Below, in pieces: positions 32,745 to 41,348 of a stretch of DNA of 64,000 bases; within the stretch, counting starts at the first letter, position 1; the number at the start of each line of letters is the position of its first letter. The stretch comes from Mariprofundus aestuarium. Its GTDB lineage: Bacteria; Pseudomonadota; Zetaproteobacteria; Mariprofundales; Mariprofundaceae. The stretch covers positions 799,001 through 863,000 of the forward strand of contig NZ_CP018799.1 in assembly GCF_002795805.1 (NCBI RefSeq). The letters are read 5' to 3'. The position numbers were made by a program, and so were the translations under genes. The notes beneath the pieces were generated by a model that was not told where the DNA came from, did no database searches, and saw only the letters and a list, made by a program, of their open reading frames with translations.

Positions 32745-33278
32745 ATGCATAAATTATTGTTTGTTTCCCTCTCTGCGCTACTGATGCTTGGCGTGAATTC
32801 CACTGTAATCGATCTGGCGCATGCCGGCATAACATCGGTTACACACAAAGTTGTGCGCAGCGACGGCTCTAAGGCCACGAAGGATGACAAGCACGAGTTC
32901 AACGGCGGAAGCAGTAATTTCTTTGAGCGCATCAACGAACCCAGCACCATGCTTGGGTGGGTGGAAAATGTGACGGAATCTGAGACCTACCAGGAGGCTT
33001 GGATTCGCCTCTATCTCGACTGGCCGGTTACAGTCAGGTCCATTGTTCTGCACAAGGCGAGCACCGGCTCCAAGAAGATCGGCGACGGCTGGGTCAAGCT
33101 TGAGGTGCAGACACTGAAGGGCAAATGGGTTGCTGTATTTGATCGCCAAGGAGCGGATGTGAAGAGTCCTGTGACGATCAGTAAGGAGCTGAGCGGTATT
33201 GGTCCCGTCAAGGGCGCACGGATCATGTTCCGGGCACCGACGATGATGACGGTCGGGCCGATCGACCTGAACTTCTAA
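32745..33278 (+). CDS. Secreted beta-rich protein of unknown function
   Basis: 177 residues. A clear signal peptide (MHKLLFVSLSALLMLGVNST, cleaved near AHA) is followed by a beta-rich domain (SETYQEAWIRLYLDWPVTVR, then VKLEVQTLKGKWVAVFD and ARIMFRAPTM). The pattern of edge strands and an aromatic core recalls galactose-binding or discoidin-like sandwiches, but I cannot assign a family. AGGAGGT lies 5 nt before ATG 32745, which decides the start over a frame open from 32700. It is flanked by unrelated single genes. Confidence 0.7.
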   Translation: MHKLLFVSLSALLMLGVNSTVIDLAHAGITSVTHKVVRSDGSKATKDDKHEFNGGSSNFFERINEPSTMLGWVENVTESETYQEAWIRLYLDWPVTVRSIVLHKASTGSKKIGDGWVKLEVQTLKGKWVAVFDRQGADVKSPVTISKELSGIGPVKGARIMFRAPTMMTVGPIDLNF

Positions 33279-33399
33279 GCTCTGCTTTATACGATTCTCA
33301 GCAAAGCTGGCGATGCCAGCTATCTGTTCGGCAAAGATTATCACTTGCGCTTTGGCGAACGCGTTTTACCATAACAGCCCGTTAACTCAGGAGGGGATT

Positions 33400-34014
33400 A
33401 TGAGCGTTGCAGACGTGGTTGTGCAGATCAAAGAGGGGAAAATCCAGGCGGAAGCCAGCTTAACCGGTCTCAATTTTTCTAATCAGGATCTCTCCGGTGC
33501 CGATCTTTCCGGCGCTAACCTGCACGGTTGCAAGTTCAATGGGGCTACGCTGCATAATGTGAATTTCACTGGCGCCGATCTCGGGCATTGTAATTTTAGT
33601 GGTTCCGACATGAGCGGCTCTGACATCACCGGTGCAAATCTGGATGGTGCTGAGATGATTAATGTGAAGCAGGTTGGGGTCCGTATTGATCGCGATCGAC
33701 TGATCGCCCGTGTCCGCAGTGGCTGGACGCTGGATGGTGTCGATCTTTCAGGTATGAATCTGGCAGGTGAGGATCTCCGTAACGCCAAGATCACCTACGC
33801 CAATATGCAGGGGTGTGATCTCGAAGGAGCAGATTTGCGTGGTGCTGTGCTCTATGAGACAGACCTCTCCTATGCAAACCTTAATGATGCAGACCTGCGC
33901 GGTGCGAGCCTGAAGCGGGCCAACCTGACAAAGGCCAGCCGAACGGGTGCAAAGATCAATATACGGGCGCTGAAAAAGGCCTTTATTGCGGGTAAAACTG
34001 CGTATCTGGATTAA
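33400..34014 (+). CDS. Pentapeptide-repeat protein
   Basis: 204 residues built mostly of A(D/N)LxG-type pentapeptides (LSGADLSGANLHGCKFNGA and on), expected to fold as a right-handed quadrilateral beta-helix. A non-repeat insert near the middle (VGVRIDRDRLIARVRSGW) splits the helix into two blocks. Functions in this family range from gyrase protection to scaffolding; nothing here tells which. No signal peptide is present, so it is likely cytoplasmic. GGAGGGG precedes ATG 33400; the upstream open frame from 33313 has no such signal. Confidence 0.85.
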   Translation: MSVADVVVQIKEGKIQAEASLTGLNFSNQDLSGADLSGANLHGCKFNGATLHNVNFTGADLGHCNFSGSDMSGSDITGANLDGAEMINVKQVGVRIDRDRLIARVRSGWTLDGVDLSGMNLAGEDLRNAKITYANMQGCDLEGADLRGAVLYETDLSYANLNDADLRGASLKRANLTKASRTGAKINIRALKKAFIAGKTAYLD

Positions 34015-34361
34015 CTGGAAACATACCTTCAAAATATAATTGGGCGACGAGTGGTTCCTGAAGCCAAGAGGCTGCAGGGGTAGGGCGCCATTTCAATCTT
34101 TTTAAGCTATTGAAAGGGTAATGTTTGCAATTCTGCAGGTAGATCTGCTATTTGAGAATTGACTTGGCTTAAGAGGCTTAGGGCTAAGCGTAAGCAACAG
34201 AAGTCAATGACCATCTGGAAAAGCTGAAAGTGTGCTTGCTATTTCATGCTCTTTTCGCTAGAAACCGCGCCCGCTCGGAAGAGCAAATTCGCACACCGAC
34301 CCAACTATTGTGCCCGCAAGGGTGAGGGACGGTGGAAGAAAATAACAATTGGAGAACTTAA
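34015..34361 (+). other. Gene-free 347-bp stretch: probable rpsB promoter and leader
   Basis: No reading frame of note. A TTGACT hexamer occurs at 34159-34164 but no convincing -10 follows at the right distance. Near the 3' end TGCCC-GCAA-GGGTG can form a small GNRA-loop hairpin about 40 nt before rpsB. Proteobacterial rpsB genes often have a structured leader that S2 uses to repress translation. Whether this is one cannot be decided by eye. Confidence 0.35.
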
Positions 34362-35141
34362 ATGTCTCAGTTTACTATGAAGCAACTGCTTGAAGCAGGC
34401 GTTCACTTTGGCCATCAGACCCGCCGTTGGAATCCAAAAATGGCACCGTATATTTTCGGTCAGCGTAATGGCATCCACATTATTGATCTGCAGAAAACTC
34501 TGCGTCTGGCCAACGAGGCCTACTCCTTCATGAACGCACTGGCAGCAGCCGGTGGCCGCGTACTGTTTGTCGGTACCAAGCGTCAGGCTCGTGATGCTGT
34601 GAAAGAAGAGTCACTGCGTGCTGGTCAGTTCTTTGTGAATCACCGCTGGCTGGGTGGTACGCTGACCAACTTCGCAACCGTTCAGCAGTCTGTTCGCAAG
34701 ATGAAAGATCTGCAGCGTCAGAAGGAAGAGGGCGTGTTTGAGCTGTTGACCAAGAAAGAGGCCCTGGGACTGCAGCGTTCACTGGACAAGCTGGAGCGCT
34801 CACTCGGTGGTATCAAGGATATGGTTGAGCTGCCTGACTGCCTGTTTGTGGTTGATGTTCGTAAGGAAGAGCTGGCTGTGAAAGAAGCACAGAAGCTGGG
34901 TATCCCTGTTGTTGCTGTGGTAGATACCAACTGTAATCCGACCGGTATCGACTATGTTGTTCCGGGTAACGATGATGCAATCCGTGCTGTGCGCCTGTTC
35001 TGCAGCAAGATTGCCGATGCACTTCTTGAAGGTGCCGAGTCATGGCAGCTGGAAAACGCAGAAGATGGTGATGATGTTGTTGAGGCGATGGCTGTTGCTG
35101 CTGAAACAACTGCGGATGACGCAGCTGCGGCACAAGCATAA
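34362..35141 (+). CDS. rpsB: 30S ribosomal protein S2
   Basis: 259 residues. It opens [27 protein letters not shown], the S2 signature; [28 protein letters not shown] and [11 protein letters not shown] follow at conserved positions. An acidic, alanine-rich tail extends the usual C-terminus. S2 binds the 30S head/body junction late in assembly. GGAG precedes the ATG. It begins the conserved rpsB-tsf-pyrH-frr-uppS-cdsA-dxr-rseP-bamA order found in most proteobacteria. Confidence 0.98.
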   Translation: MSQFTMKQLLEAGVHFGHQTRRWNPKMAPYIFGQRNGIHIIDLQKTLRLANEAYSFMNALAAAGGRVLFVGTKRQARDAVKEESLRAGQFFVNHRWLGGTLTNFATVQQSVRKMKDLQRQKEEGVFELLTKKEALGLQRSLDKLERSLGGIKDMVELPDCLFVVDVRKEELAVKEAQKLGIPVVAVVDTNCNPTGIDYVVPGNDDAIRAVRLFCSKIADALLEGAESWQLENAEDGDDVVEAMAVAAETTADDAAAAQA

Positions 35142-35168
35142 TTAACTAAAAGATACGGAGATTATAGA

Positions 35169-36038
35169 ATGGCTATTACCGCTGCAGATGTAAAAAAACT
35201 GCGTGATTTGAGCGGCGCAGGTATGATGGACTGCAAGAAAGCATTGACCGAAACCGATGGTGACATTGATGCTGCAGTTGATTTTCTGCGCAAGAAAGGT
35301 TTGGGCGCTGCCTCTAAAAAAGCTGGTCGTGTTGCTGCCGAAGGTATTGTGGTGTCGATTTCTGAAGGCAACGTAGGTGTTGTTCTGGAAGTAAATGCTG
35401 AGACTGACTTTGTAAGCAAAAACGATCAGTTTGTTGGTTTTGTGAGTGCTGTTGCCAAGCTGATTCTCGATAATAACCCGGCAGACCTAGATGCTTTGAA
35501 AGCTGCTGAGTATGATGGTGAGCACACTGTTGAGCAGGCGCTGTCGCAGCTGATTGCAACCATTGGTGAAAACATGAGTATTCGCCGCTTTGAGCGTGTC
35601 GAAGTCGACGGCATTGCTGCTGCGTATGTTCACGGTATCGGTAAGATTGGTGTGCTTCTGGGAATTGAGGGCGATGTTGATGCCGCTCTTGCTCGCGGTG
35701 TTGCGATGCATGTTGCAGCTGCCAATCCGCAGTTTATCTCCCGTGATGATGTCGATGCAGAGACTGTTGAACGTGAGCGTGCGGTACTGAGCGAACGCGC
35801 TATTGCCAGTGGTAAGCCTGAAGCGATTGTTGATAAGATCGTTGCCGGTCAGCTGAATAAGTTCTATTCAGACATCTGCCTGCTTGAGCAGGATTTCGTT
35901 ATGGATACCGACCAGAAGGTTGGCAAGGCGCTAGGTGATGCCAAGGTTGTATCCATGGCACGCTTTGCACTTGGTGAAGGCATCGAGAAGAAAGAAGAAG
36001 ACTTCGCTGCAGAAGTGGCTGCACAGATTCAAGGATAA
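35169..36038 (+). CDS. tsf: Elongation factor Ts
   Basis: 289 residues. The N-terminal UBA-like domain reads LRDLSGAGMMDCKKALTE. The core contains VLEVNAETDFVSKNDQFVGF, with the TDFV motif that contacts EF-Tu and expels Mg-GDP. VAMHVAAANPQFI and the C-terminal KFYSDICLLEQDFV are also conserved. The length is normal. It lies 27 bp after rpsB and is co-transcribed with it. Confidence 0.98.
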   Translation: MAITAADVKKLRDLSGAGMMDCKKALTETDGDIDAAVDFLRKKGLGAASKKAGRVAAEGIVVSISEGNVGVVLEVNAETDFVSKNDQFVGFVSAVAKLILDNNPADLDALKAAEYDGEHTVEQALSQLIATIGENMSIRRFERVEVDGIAAAYVHGIGKIGVLLGIEGDVDAALARGVAMHVAAANPQFISRDDVDAETVERERAVLSERAIASGKPEAIVDKIVAGQLNKFYSDICLLEQDFVMDTDQKVGKALGDAKVVSMARFALGEGIEKKEEDFAAEVAAQIQG

Positions 36039-36045
36039 TTGATTG

Positions 36046-36789
36046 ATGAGTGATACAAGTCGCGAAAGCATTAAGCATCACCCCTATAAACGGGTGATGC
36101 TTAAGCTTTCCGGCGAAGTATTGATGGGAAGTACGGCATTCGGCGTCGACCCTGACACCATCAACAGGTTGGCCAGAGAGATTATAGACGTTCAGAAGAC
36201 CGGCGTTGAGCTTGCTATCGTGATCGGTGGCGGCAATATCTTTCGTGGCATGAGCGGTACGGCATCCGGTATGGATCGTGCCAGTGCTGACTACATGGGC
36301 ATGCTGGCTACAGTGATGAACTCCATTGCCCTGCAGGATGCTATTGAGCGTAACGGCGCTACCGTGCGTGTTATCTCTGCGCTGCATATCCGTGAAATTG
36401 CCGAACCTTATATTCGCCGTCGTGCTGTTCGTCATCTTGAGAAAGGGCGAGTTCTTATCTTTGCTGCAGGTACGGGAAATCCATATTTCACCACTGATAC
36501 GGCGGCCAGTCTTCGTGCTATGGAGATTCAGGCTGATGCAGTGCTCAAGGGTACTAAAGTGGATGGGGTTTACACATCCGATCCGGCTAAAGATCCTGAT
36601 GCCAAACGTTACGATACACTTACATTTACTGAAGCATTGAACAAACGCCTTGGCGTAATGGATGCGACTGCCATGTCACTTTGTCGCGACAATCAAATGC
36701 CGATTGTAGTGTTTGATGTGACAAAGTCAGGTCAAATGCTGAAAGCTGTCTCCGGTGAGCCTGTAGGCACACTGGTTCAGGAGGGGTGA
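36046..36789 (+). CDS. pyrH: UMP kinase
   Basis: 247 residues. The amino-acid-kinase fold is seen in [37 protein letters not shown] and [13 protein letters not shown]. The enzyme phosphorylates UMP to UDP as a hexamer, unrelated to eukaryotic UMP/CMP kinase. ATG 36046 is taken as the start; a TTG directly before it (36043) is better spaced from AAGGA and cannot be excluded. The end overlaps the GTG of an alternative frr start. Confidence 0.96.
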   Translation: MSDTSRESIKHHPYKRVMLKLSGEVLMGSTAFGVDPDTINRLAREIIDVQKTGVELAIVIGGGNIFRGMSGTASGMDRASADYMGMLATVMNSIALQDAIERNGATVRVISALHIREIAEPYIRRRAVRHLEKGRVLIFAAGTGNPYFTTDTAASLRAMEIQADAVLKGTKVDGVYTSDPAKDPDAKRYDTLTFTEALNKRLGVMDATAMSLCRDNQMPIVVFDVTKSGQMLKAVSGEPVGTLVQEG

Positions 36790-36791
36790 GC

Positions 36792-37337
36792 ATGTTCAAA
36801 GATCTCGAAAGCAAAATGCAGAAATCGATTGTTGCGCTTAAGTCCGAGCTAGCAACAATTCGTACAGGGCGTGCTAATGCTTCTCTGCTCGATCATGTAA
36901 GGGTCTCCTATTATGGCTCTGAAGTACCGATGAGTCAGGTGGGTAACCTTTCTGTGCCTGAGCCGCGGATGCTGATGATCTCACCGTGGGATAAATCCCA
37001 GATCGCAGTCATTGAGAAGGCGATTCTGAAGTCCGATCTGGGGCTTACACCATCAAGTGATGGTGAAGTAGTTCGTATCATGTTACCTGAGTTGACTGAA
37101 GACCGTCGCAGGGATCTGGTGAAACAGGTGAAGACAGTTGGTGAGAAGGCGAAGGTTTCCGTTCGCAGCATTCGTCGTGCTGCCAATGATGATGTTAAAC
37201 ATCAGGTCAAGGATGAGGGACTGCCTGAAGACGAAAGTAAACGTCTGCAGGACCGGGTTCAGAAGATTACCGACAAATATATCGCAGAAGTTGATGAGAT
37301 TATCGAGCACAAAGAAACTGAAATTCTGACTGTCTGA
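36792..37337 (+). CDS. frr: Ribosome recycling factor
   Basis: 181 residues, beginning MFKDLESKMQKSIVALKSEL. IRTGRANASLLDHV, VPEPRMLMISPWDK and RRDLVKQVK are RRF signatures. The protein splits post-termination ribosomes with EF-G. ATG 36792 is preferred over the GTG at 36786 because GGAGG lies 7 nt before it. Its stop TGA shares one base with the uppS ATG. Confidence 0.97.
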   Translation: MFKDLESKMQKSIVALKSELATIRTGRANASLLDHVRVSYYGSEVPMSQVGNLSVPEPRMLMISPWDKSQIAVIEKAILKSDLGLTPSSDGEVVRIMLPELTEDRRRDLVKQVKTVGEKAKVSVRSIRRAANDDVKHQVKDEGLPEDESKRLQDRVQKITDKYIAEVDEIIEHKETEILTV

Positions 37338-38089
37338 TGTCTACATTCAAGCCGGTGACTAAGCCTGGGATTCCATACCATGTCGGCGTTGTCATGGACG
37401 GCAATGGTCGCTGGGCTAAATCCCATGGAAAGCCGCGCCTTGAAGGTCACCAGAAGGGTGCAGAGGTTGCCCGCAATATTGTGAAGTGGGCAAAAGAGCT
37501 GGGTGTTCGCCAGATCTCCCTTTATGCCTTTTCAACTGAAAACTGGAGTCGTCCAAAGCTGGAAGTACGCGGCCTTATGAGCCTCTTGGCAATGATGCTT
37601 CCGAGAAGTATTCCCGATATGATGGAGAATGGTGTTCGCTTTCTGGTGCTGGGGGATATTACACCTTTTCCAAAACGCGCTCGGAAAGCTGTTGAGAAAG
37701 CCTGCTCTGAGACAAAAAATAACACAGAGATAGACCTGATTCTTTGTCTTAACTATGGCGGTCAGCAGGAAGTTGTTGCCGGTGTTAAAGAGACAATAAA
37801 ATGGCTTGCTACTCAGGTTGATGCTGAAAAAGCATTGGCCGAATTAACACCTGAAATATTCCGTTCGATGCTGTGGCGCCATGATCTGGCTCCGGTCGAT
37901 CTTCTGATTCGCACTGGCGGAGAGCGCCGGATTTCAAACTTTCATCTCTGGGATGCAGCGTACGCTGAGCTCTACTTCTCAGATGTATTCTGGCCCGATT
38001 TCAGTAAACAGGATTTGCAGGCTGCGCTGGATGATTATGCTGTTCGTGAGCGGCGCTATGGTAAGACCAGCGAGCAGGTGACCCAATGA
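37337..38089 (+). CDS. uppS: Undecaprenyl diphosphate synthase (cis-prenyltransferase)
   Basis: 250 residues. HVGVVMDGNGRWAKSHGKPRLEGHQKG is the diphosphate-binding region with the catalytic Asp; SLYAFSTENWSRP, ALNYGGQQE-type (LCLNYGGQQEV) and DLLIRTGGERRISNF follow. The enzyme makes the C55 lipid carrier for peptidoglycan and O-antigen. The start shares a base with the frr stop and the end overlaps cdsA by 4 bp. Confidence 0.97.
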   Translation: MSTFKPVTKPGIPYHVGVVMDGNGRWAKSHGKPRLEGHQKGAEVARNIVKWAKELGVRQISLYAFSTENWSRPKLEVRGLMSLLAMMLPRSIPDMMENGVRFLVLGDITPFPKRARKAVEKACSETKNNTEIDLILCLNYGGQQEVVAGVKETIKWLATQVDAEKALAELTPEIFRSMLWRHDLAPVDLLIRTGGERRISNFHLWDAAYAELYFSDVFWPDFSKQDLQAALDDYAVRERRYGKTSEQVTQ

Positions 38090-38865
38090 GTGAGTTGAGT
38101 AAACGTGTGGTTACGGCGCTTGTGCTGGTGGTGCTGGTGTGGGGCTGGTATTTCAATCTTCCTTCGCCATGGTTTGAAACAGTACTGGCTTTGATCGGTT
38201 GGGGTGCTACCTGTGAACTGATCCTGATGATGAAGCTGCGCTCTTCCTCAGTGTATATGGTCTCATCTCTGGTTGTATGGGTCGTTTTTCTGAAATCACC
38301 TCAAATCGCATGGCTGCTTCTGGCCTCTCTATTCTGGTTTGCAACATTTGTTACGGTATCTCGAAACCGGGAGGTTTCATTCGGTCACTTCTTTGCCTTT
38401 ATCTGGCTTTTTTCATGGATCTACCTCTTTGCTCTGGCCATTTCCAATACGCATGACTCTGCAATCGGACAAGGGCTGGTGATCGGCGCCTGCCTTGCTG
38501 TCTGGGTGTCAGATAGTGCGGCATATTTTGTTGGTCGCGCGATTGGTAAGCGCAAACTGTGCCCTGCAATCAGTCCTGGAAAATCGATTGAGGGGCTTGT
38601 GGGCGGGTTGGTTTTTGCTGTTCCCGTTGCACTGATATGCTGGCTGACATGGGACGTATTGCCATTTGCTCTGGCTGGACTGCTTGCCATTGTTACTGTG
38701 CTTGCTGGCGTGCTTGGCGATCTCTCTGAGTCGGCTGTTAAGCGGCTGGCTGGAGTCAAGGATAGTGGACGATGGCTTCCGGGGCATGGAGGCATTCTTG
38801 ATCGTATTGATGCAATTATCATGGCTGTGCCAGTTGCATGGTTGCTCTGGGGGGTGATGGCGTGA
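38086..38865 (+). CDS. cdsA: Phosphatidate cytidylyltransferase
   Basis: 259 residues with about seven transmembrane helices. The C-terminal CDP-alcohol synthase signature is clear: VSDSAAYFVGRAIGKRKLCP, then GDLSESAVKRLAGVKDSG and LPGHGGILDRIDAI. It forms CDP-diacylglycerol from phosphatidic acid and CTP, the precursor of all phospholipids. ATGA overlap with uppS and GTGA overlap with dxr show strict coupling. Confidence 0.96.
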   Translation: MSELSKRVVTALVLVVLVWGWYFNLPSPWFETVLALIGWGATCELILMMKLRSSSVYMVSSLVVWVVFLKSPQIAWLLLASLFWFATFVTVSRNREVSFGHFFAFIWLFSWIYLFALAISNTHDSAIGQGLVIGACLAVWVSDSAAYFVGRAIGKRKLCPAISPGKSIEGLVGGLVFAVPVALICWLTWDVLPFALAGLLAIVTVLAGVLGDLSESAVKRLAGVKDSGRWLPGHGGILDRIDAIIMAVPVAWLLWGVMA

Positions 38866-40004
38866 AGATGACCGTGCTTGGTGCCACTGGCTCCATAGGA
38901 TGCAGTACGGCTGATGTGATGCTTCAGCATCCGGATAAGTTTTCCGCTTTTGCACTGGTAGGGCATCAAAACGATGAGAAAATGCTGCAACTGGCTGAAT
39001 CGTTGCGCCCTGAGTGGGTGGTGATGACCGATGCAGCTGCGGCAGAACGGCTGAAAGGCCGTCTTCACGCCGGGGTGCGACTTGAAGCAGGAATGGATGC
39101 GGCAACTGAACTCGCTGCTGCACCTGAAACCGATATGGTGATGGCAGCCATGGTTGGGTCAGCAGGCCTGCCTGCAACACTGGCGGCCGTGCAAGCGGGT
39201 AAAAGAGTTGGTCTTGCCAATAAAGAGTGTCTAGTCACCGCGGGTAGAATCTTTATGGACGCTGCTCGGGTCTCAGGCGCAGAAGTAGTGCCGGTTGATT
39301 CGGAGCATGCTGCAGTGCACCAGTGTATGCAGGGCCATGATCACGGTTCTATCTCTCAGGTGATCCTTACCGCTTCCGGTGGTCCATTCAGGGACCGTGA
39401 CCCTGCAACATTGCACAGCGTGACGCCGGAAGAGGCGATCGCGCACCCGAACTGGGATATGGGCGCGAAGATAAGTGTCGATTCTGCGACGATGATGAAT
39501 AAGGCACTGGAACTGATTGAGGCGAGATGGTTGTTCAATCTGCCGCCGGAAAAGCTCTCCGCGATTATTCACCCGGAGAGTATCATTCATGCGATGGTGG
39601 AGTACCGTGATGGTTCAGTGCTGGCACAGTTAGCGATGCCTGATATGCGGATGCCAATCGCCTATGCGATGCAGGCCGAACCAAGACTCTCCTCAGGCAT
39701 CCCTTGGCTTGACCTAGCGAAAAGCGGCAGCCTCCATTTTCAAGCCGTCGATTGTGAGCGCTTTCCTGCCATGCGACTGGTAAACGAAGTTATGCAAGGC
39801 GAGAACTCACTCTCTATTGCGCTTAACGCTGCCAATGAGGTGGCTAATGCCGCTTTTCGGGAGCGCCGCATCGGTTTTACCGATATTGTTACTACTGTCG
39901 AAAAGGTTCTTGATCGGGTGGAAAATATACCCGTGGGGCTATTGAGTGATGTATGGTTACATGATGAGTATGCCAGAAGAGTGGCAAATGAGGTGATCTC
40001 CTGA
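38862..40004 (+). CDS. dxr: 1-deoxy-D-xylulose-5-phosphate reductoisomerase
   Basis: 380 residues from a GTG that overlaps the cdsA stop. The NADPH site is VLGATGSIGCSTADV. LANKECLVTAG and VPVDSEHAAVHQC carry the metal and substrate residues, and SVDSATMMNKALELIEA and IHPESIIHAMVEYRDGS are conserved further on. It catalyses the committed step of the MEP isoprenoid pathway, consistent with uppS nearby. The frame is open upstream to 38838 inside cdsA. Confidence 0.96.
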   Translation: MKMTVLGATGSIGCSTADVMLQHPDKFSAFALVGHQNDEKMLQLAESLRPEWVVMTDAAAAERLKGRLHAGVRLEAGMDAATELAAAPETDMVMAAMVGSAGLPATLAAVQAGKRVGLANKECLVTAGRIFMDAARVSGAEVVPVDSEHAAVHQCMQGHDHGSISQVILTASGGPFRDRDPATLHSVTPEEAIAHPNWDMGAKISVDSATMMNKALELIEARWLFNLPPEKLSAIIHPESIIHAMVEYRDGSVLAQLAMPDMRMPIAYAMQAEPRLSSGIPWLDLAKSGSLHFQAVDCERFPAMRLVNEVMQGENSLSIALNAANEVANAAFRERRIGFTDIVTTVEKVLDRVENIPVGLLSDVWLHDEYARRVANEVIS

Positions 40005-41347
40005 TGGCAGAAATTCTGCATACAACGCTGGCTTTTGTTGTGGCGATTGCGCTGCTGATTGCAGTGCACGAGTACGGCCATTTCTCCATTGCCCGCAGGC
40101 TTGGCATCAAGGTGGAGAAGTTTTCCATCGGTTTTGGTCCCGCACTAATTTCCTGGCGCAGTCGTGATGGCGAGGTGCTTTATGTGGTTGCTGCCATTCC
40201 ACTGGGCGGTTATGTGAAGATGCTGGGTGAGAATCCGGATGAGCCGGGAGATTTGTCGGAGGCCGATAGTGCAAGGGCATTTAACCGGCAGCCTATCTGG
40301 AAACGTGCAGCTGTCGCGGCAGCAGGGCCTGCCTATAACTTCGTGTTTGCAATTTTTGCCTACATGCTGGTGGCCTGGCTTGGCCAATCAGTGCTTCCAC
40401 CTGTGGTTGGTTATGTAACACCGGCCTCAATTGCCGAGCAGGCCGGCTTACAGTCGGGTGATCGGGTTGTGAAGATAGGGAGTCGCGAAGTTCATTCGTG
40501 GCAGCAGATGGAGGAGTTGCTCAAGGGCCATGTCGGCGATTCGGTTACACTGAATGTAATCCGGAATGAGAGGGCTTTACCCCTTAATGTAAATATGCCC
40601 ATCCAGAAGAAAGATGCACTACTGATTGATGTTGCCGATGAGGTGCTAGGCTTTAACCCGGGGCTGATTATTTCAATCGACGAGGTGATGAATTCGTCTG
40701 CAGCAGAGCGGGCCGGATTGCAGAAAGGCGACATTATTCAGCAAATTAACGGTATCACGATAGGTAATGTGAACCAGTTTATAACCCAGGTACAGGCGCA
40801 TGCCGATGAAGATGTAAGTCTGGTTGTGAAACGAGATAGAACGGTGATGAGCCTCACCGTGATTCCAACTGCTGATTCGGAACAGAAGGGGCGCTTGGGC
40901 GTCCGCCTGGCATCAGAGTCGCTACATGGGACTGAACTCTATCGTATGGGTGTCTTTAAAGGGGTGCAGTATGGTTTTGTCAGGACTTGGGAGATGACGG
41001 CATTAACCCTTGGCGTGTTTGCCAAGATGGTGACATCAGCGATATCACCGGATAACCTCGGCGGACCGATAGCTATCGCCCAACTGGCAGGAAAAACTGC
41101 TGATCTGGGATTGGTCTACTTCTTGAGCTTTCTGGCTTTGATTTCAGTGAATCTCGGGGTATTAAATTTGTTGCCAATCCCTATTCTGGATGGTGGTCTT
41201 CTGGTGTACTTGGGGTTGGAGAAATTGAGGGGGAAGCCGCTATCATCACGTTTTCTGGAGATGACGCAGATAGTAGGGCTGGCACTGATCATTTCATTGA
41301 TGGTGTTTGCGTTTTATAACGATCTTTCTCGTCTATTCAGGGGATAA
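40004..41347 (+). CDS. rseP: Site-2 intramembrane metalloprotease RseP
   Basis: 447 residues. The zinc site HEYGH is in the first transmembrane helix (IAVHEYGHFSIARRLG), and the third ligand region NLLPIPILDGG is near the C-terminus. Two PDZ domains lie between (SGDRVVKIGSREVHSW, KGDIIQQINGITIGN). RseP cleaves anti-sigma factors such as RseA, and remnant signal peptides, in the inner membrane. Its ATG shares a base with the dxr stop, and bamA follows 1 bp after its stop. Confidence 0.96.
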   Translation: MAEILHTTLAFVVAIALLIAVHEYGHFSIARRLGIKVEKFSIGFGPALISWRSRDGEVLYVVAAIPLGGYVKMLGENPDEPGDLSEADSARAFNRQPIWKRAAVAAAGPAYNFVFAIFAYMLVAWLGQSVLPPVVGYVTPASIAEQAGLQSGDRVVKIGSREVHSWQQMEELLKGHVGDSVTLNVIRNERALPLNVNMPIQKKDALLIDVADEVLGFNPGLIISIDEVMNSSAAERAGLQKGDIIQQINGITIGNVNQFITQVQAHADEDVSLVVKRDRTVMSLTVIPTADSEQKGRLGVRLASESLHGTELYRMGVFKGVQYGFVRTWEMTALTLGVFAKMVTSAISPDNLGGPIAIAQLAGKTADLGLVYFLSFLALISVNLGVLNLLPIPILDGGLLVYLGLEKLRGKPLSSRFLEMTQIVGLALIISLMVFAFYNDLSRLFRG

Positions 41348-41348
41348 T

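Noticed and set aside
36686-36701. RegA-box-like sequence GCGACAATCAAATGCC inside pyrH
   Set aside because: It lies within a conserved coding sequence and has neither a -10 hexamer nor TTCGC at the distance shared by the other five sites; chance match.
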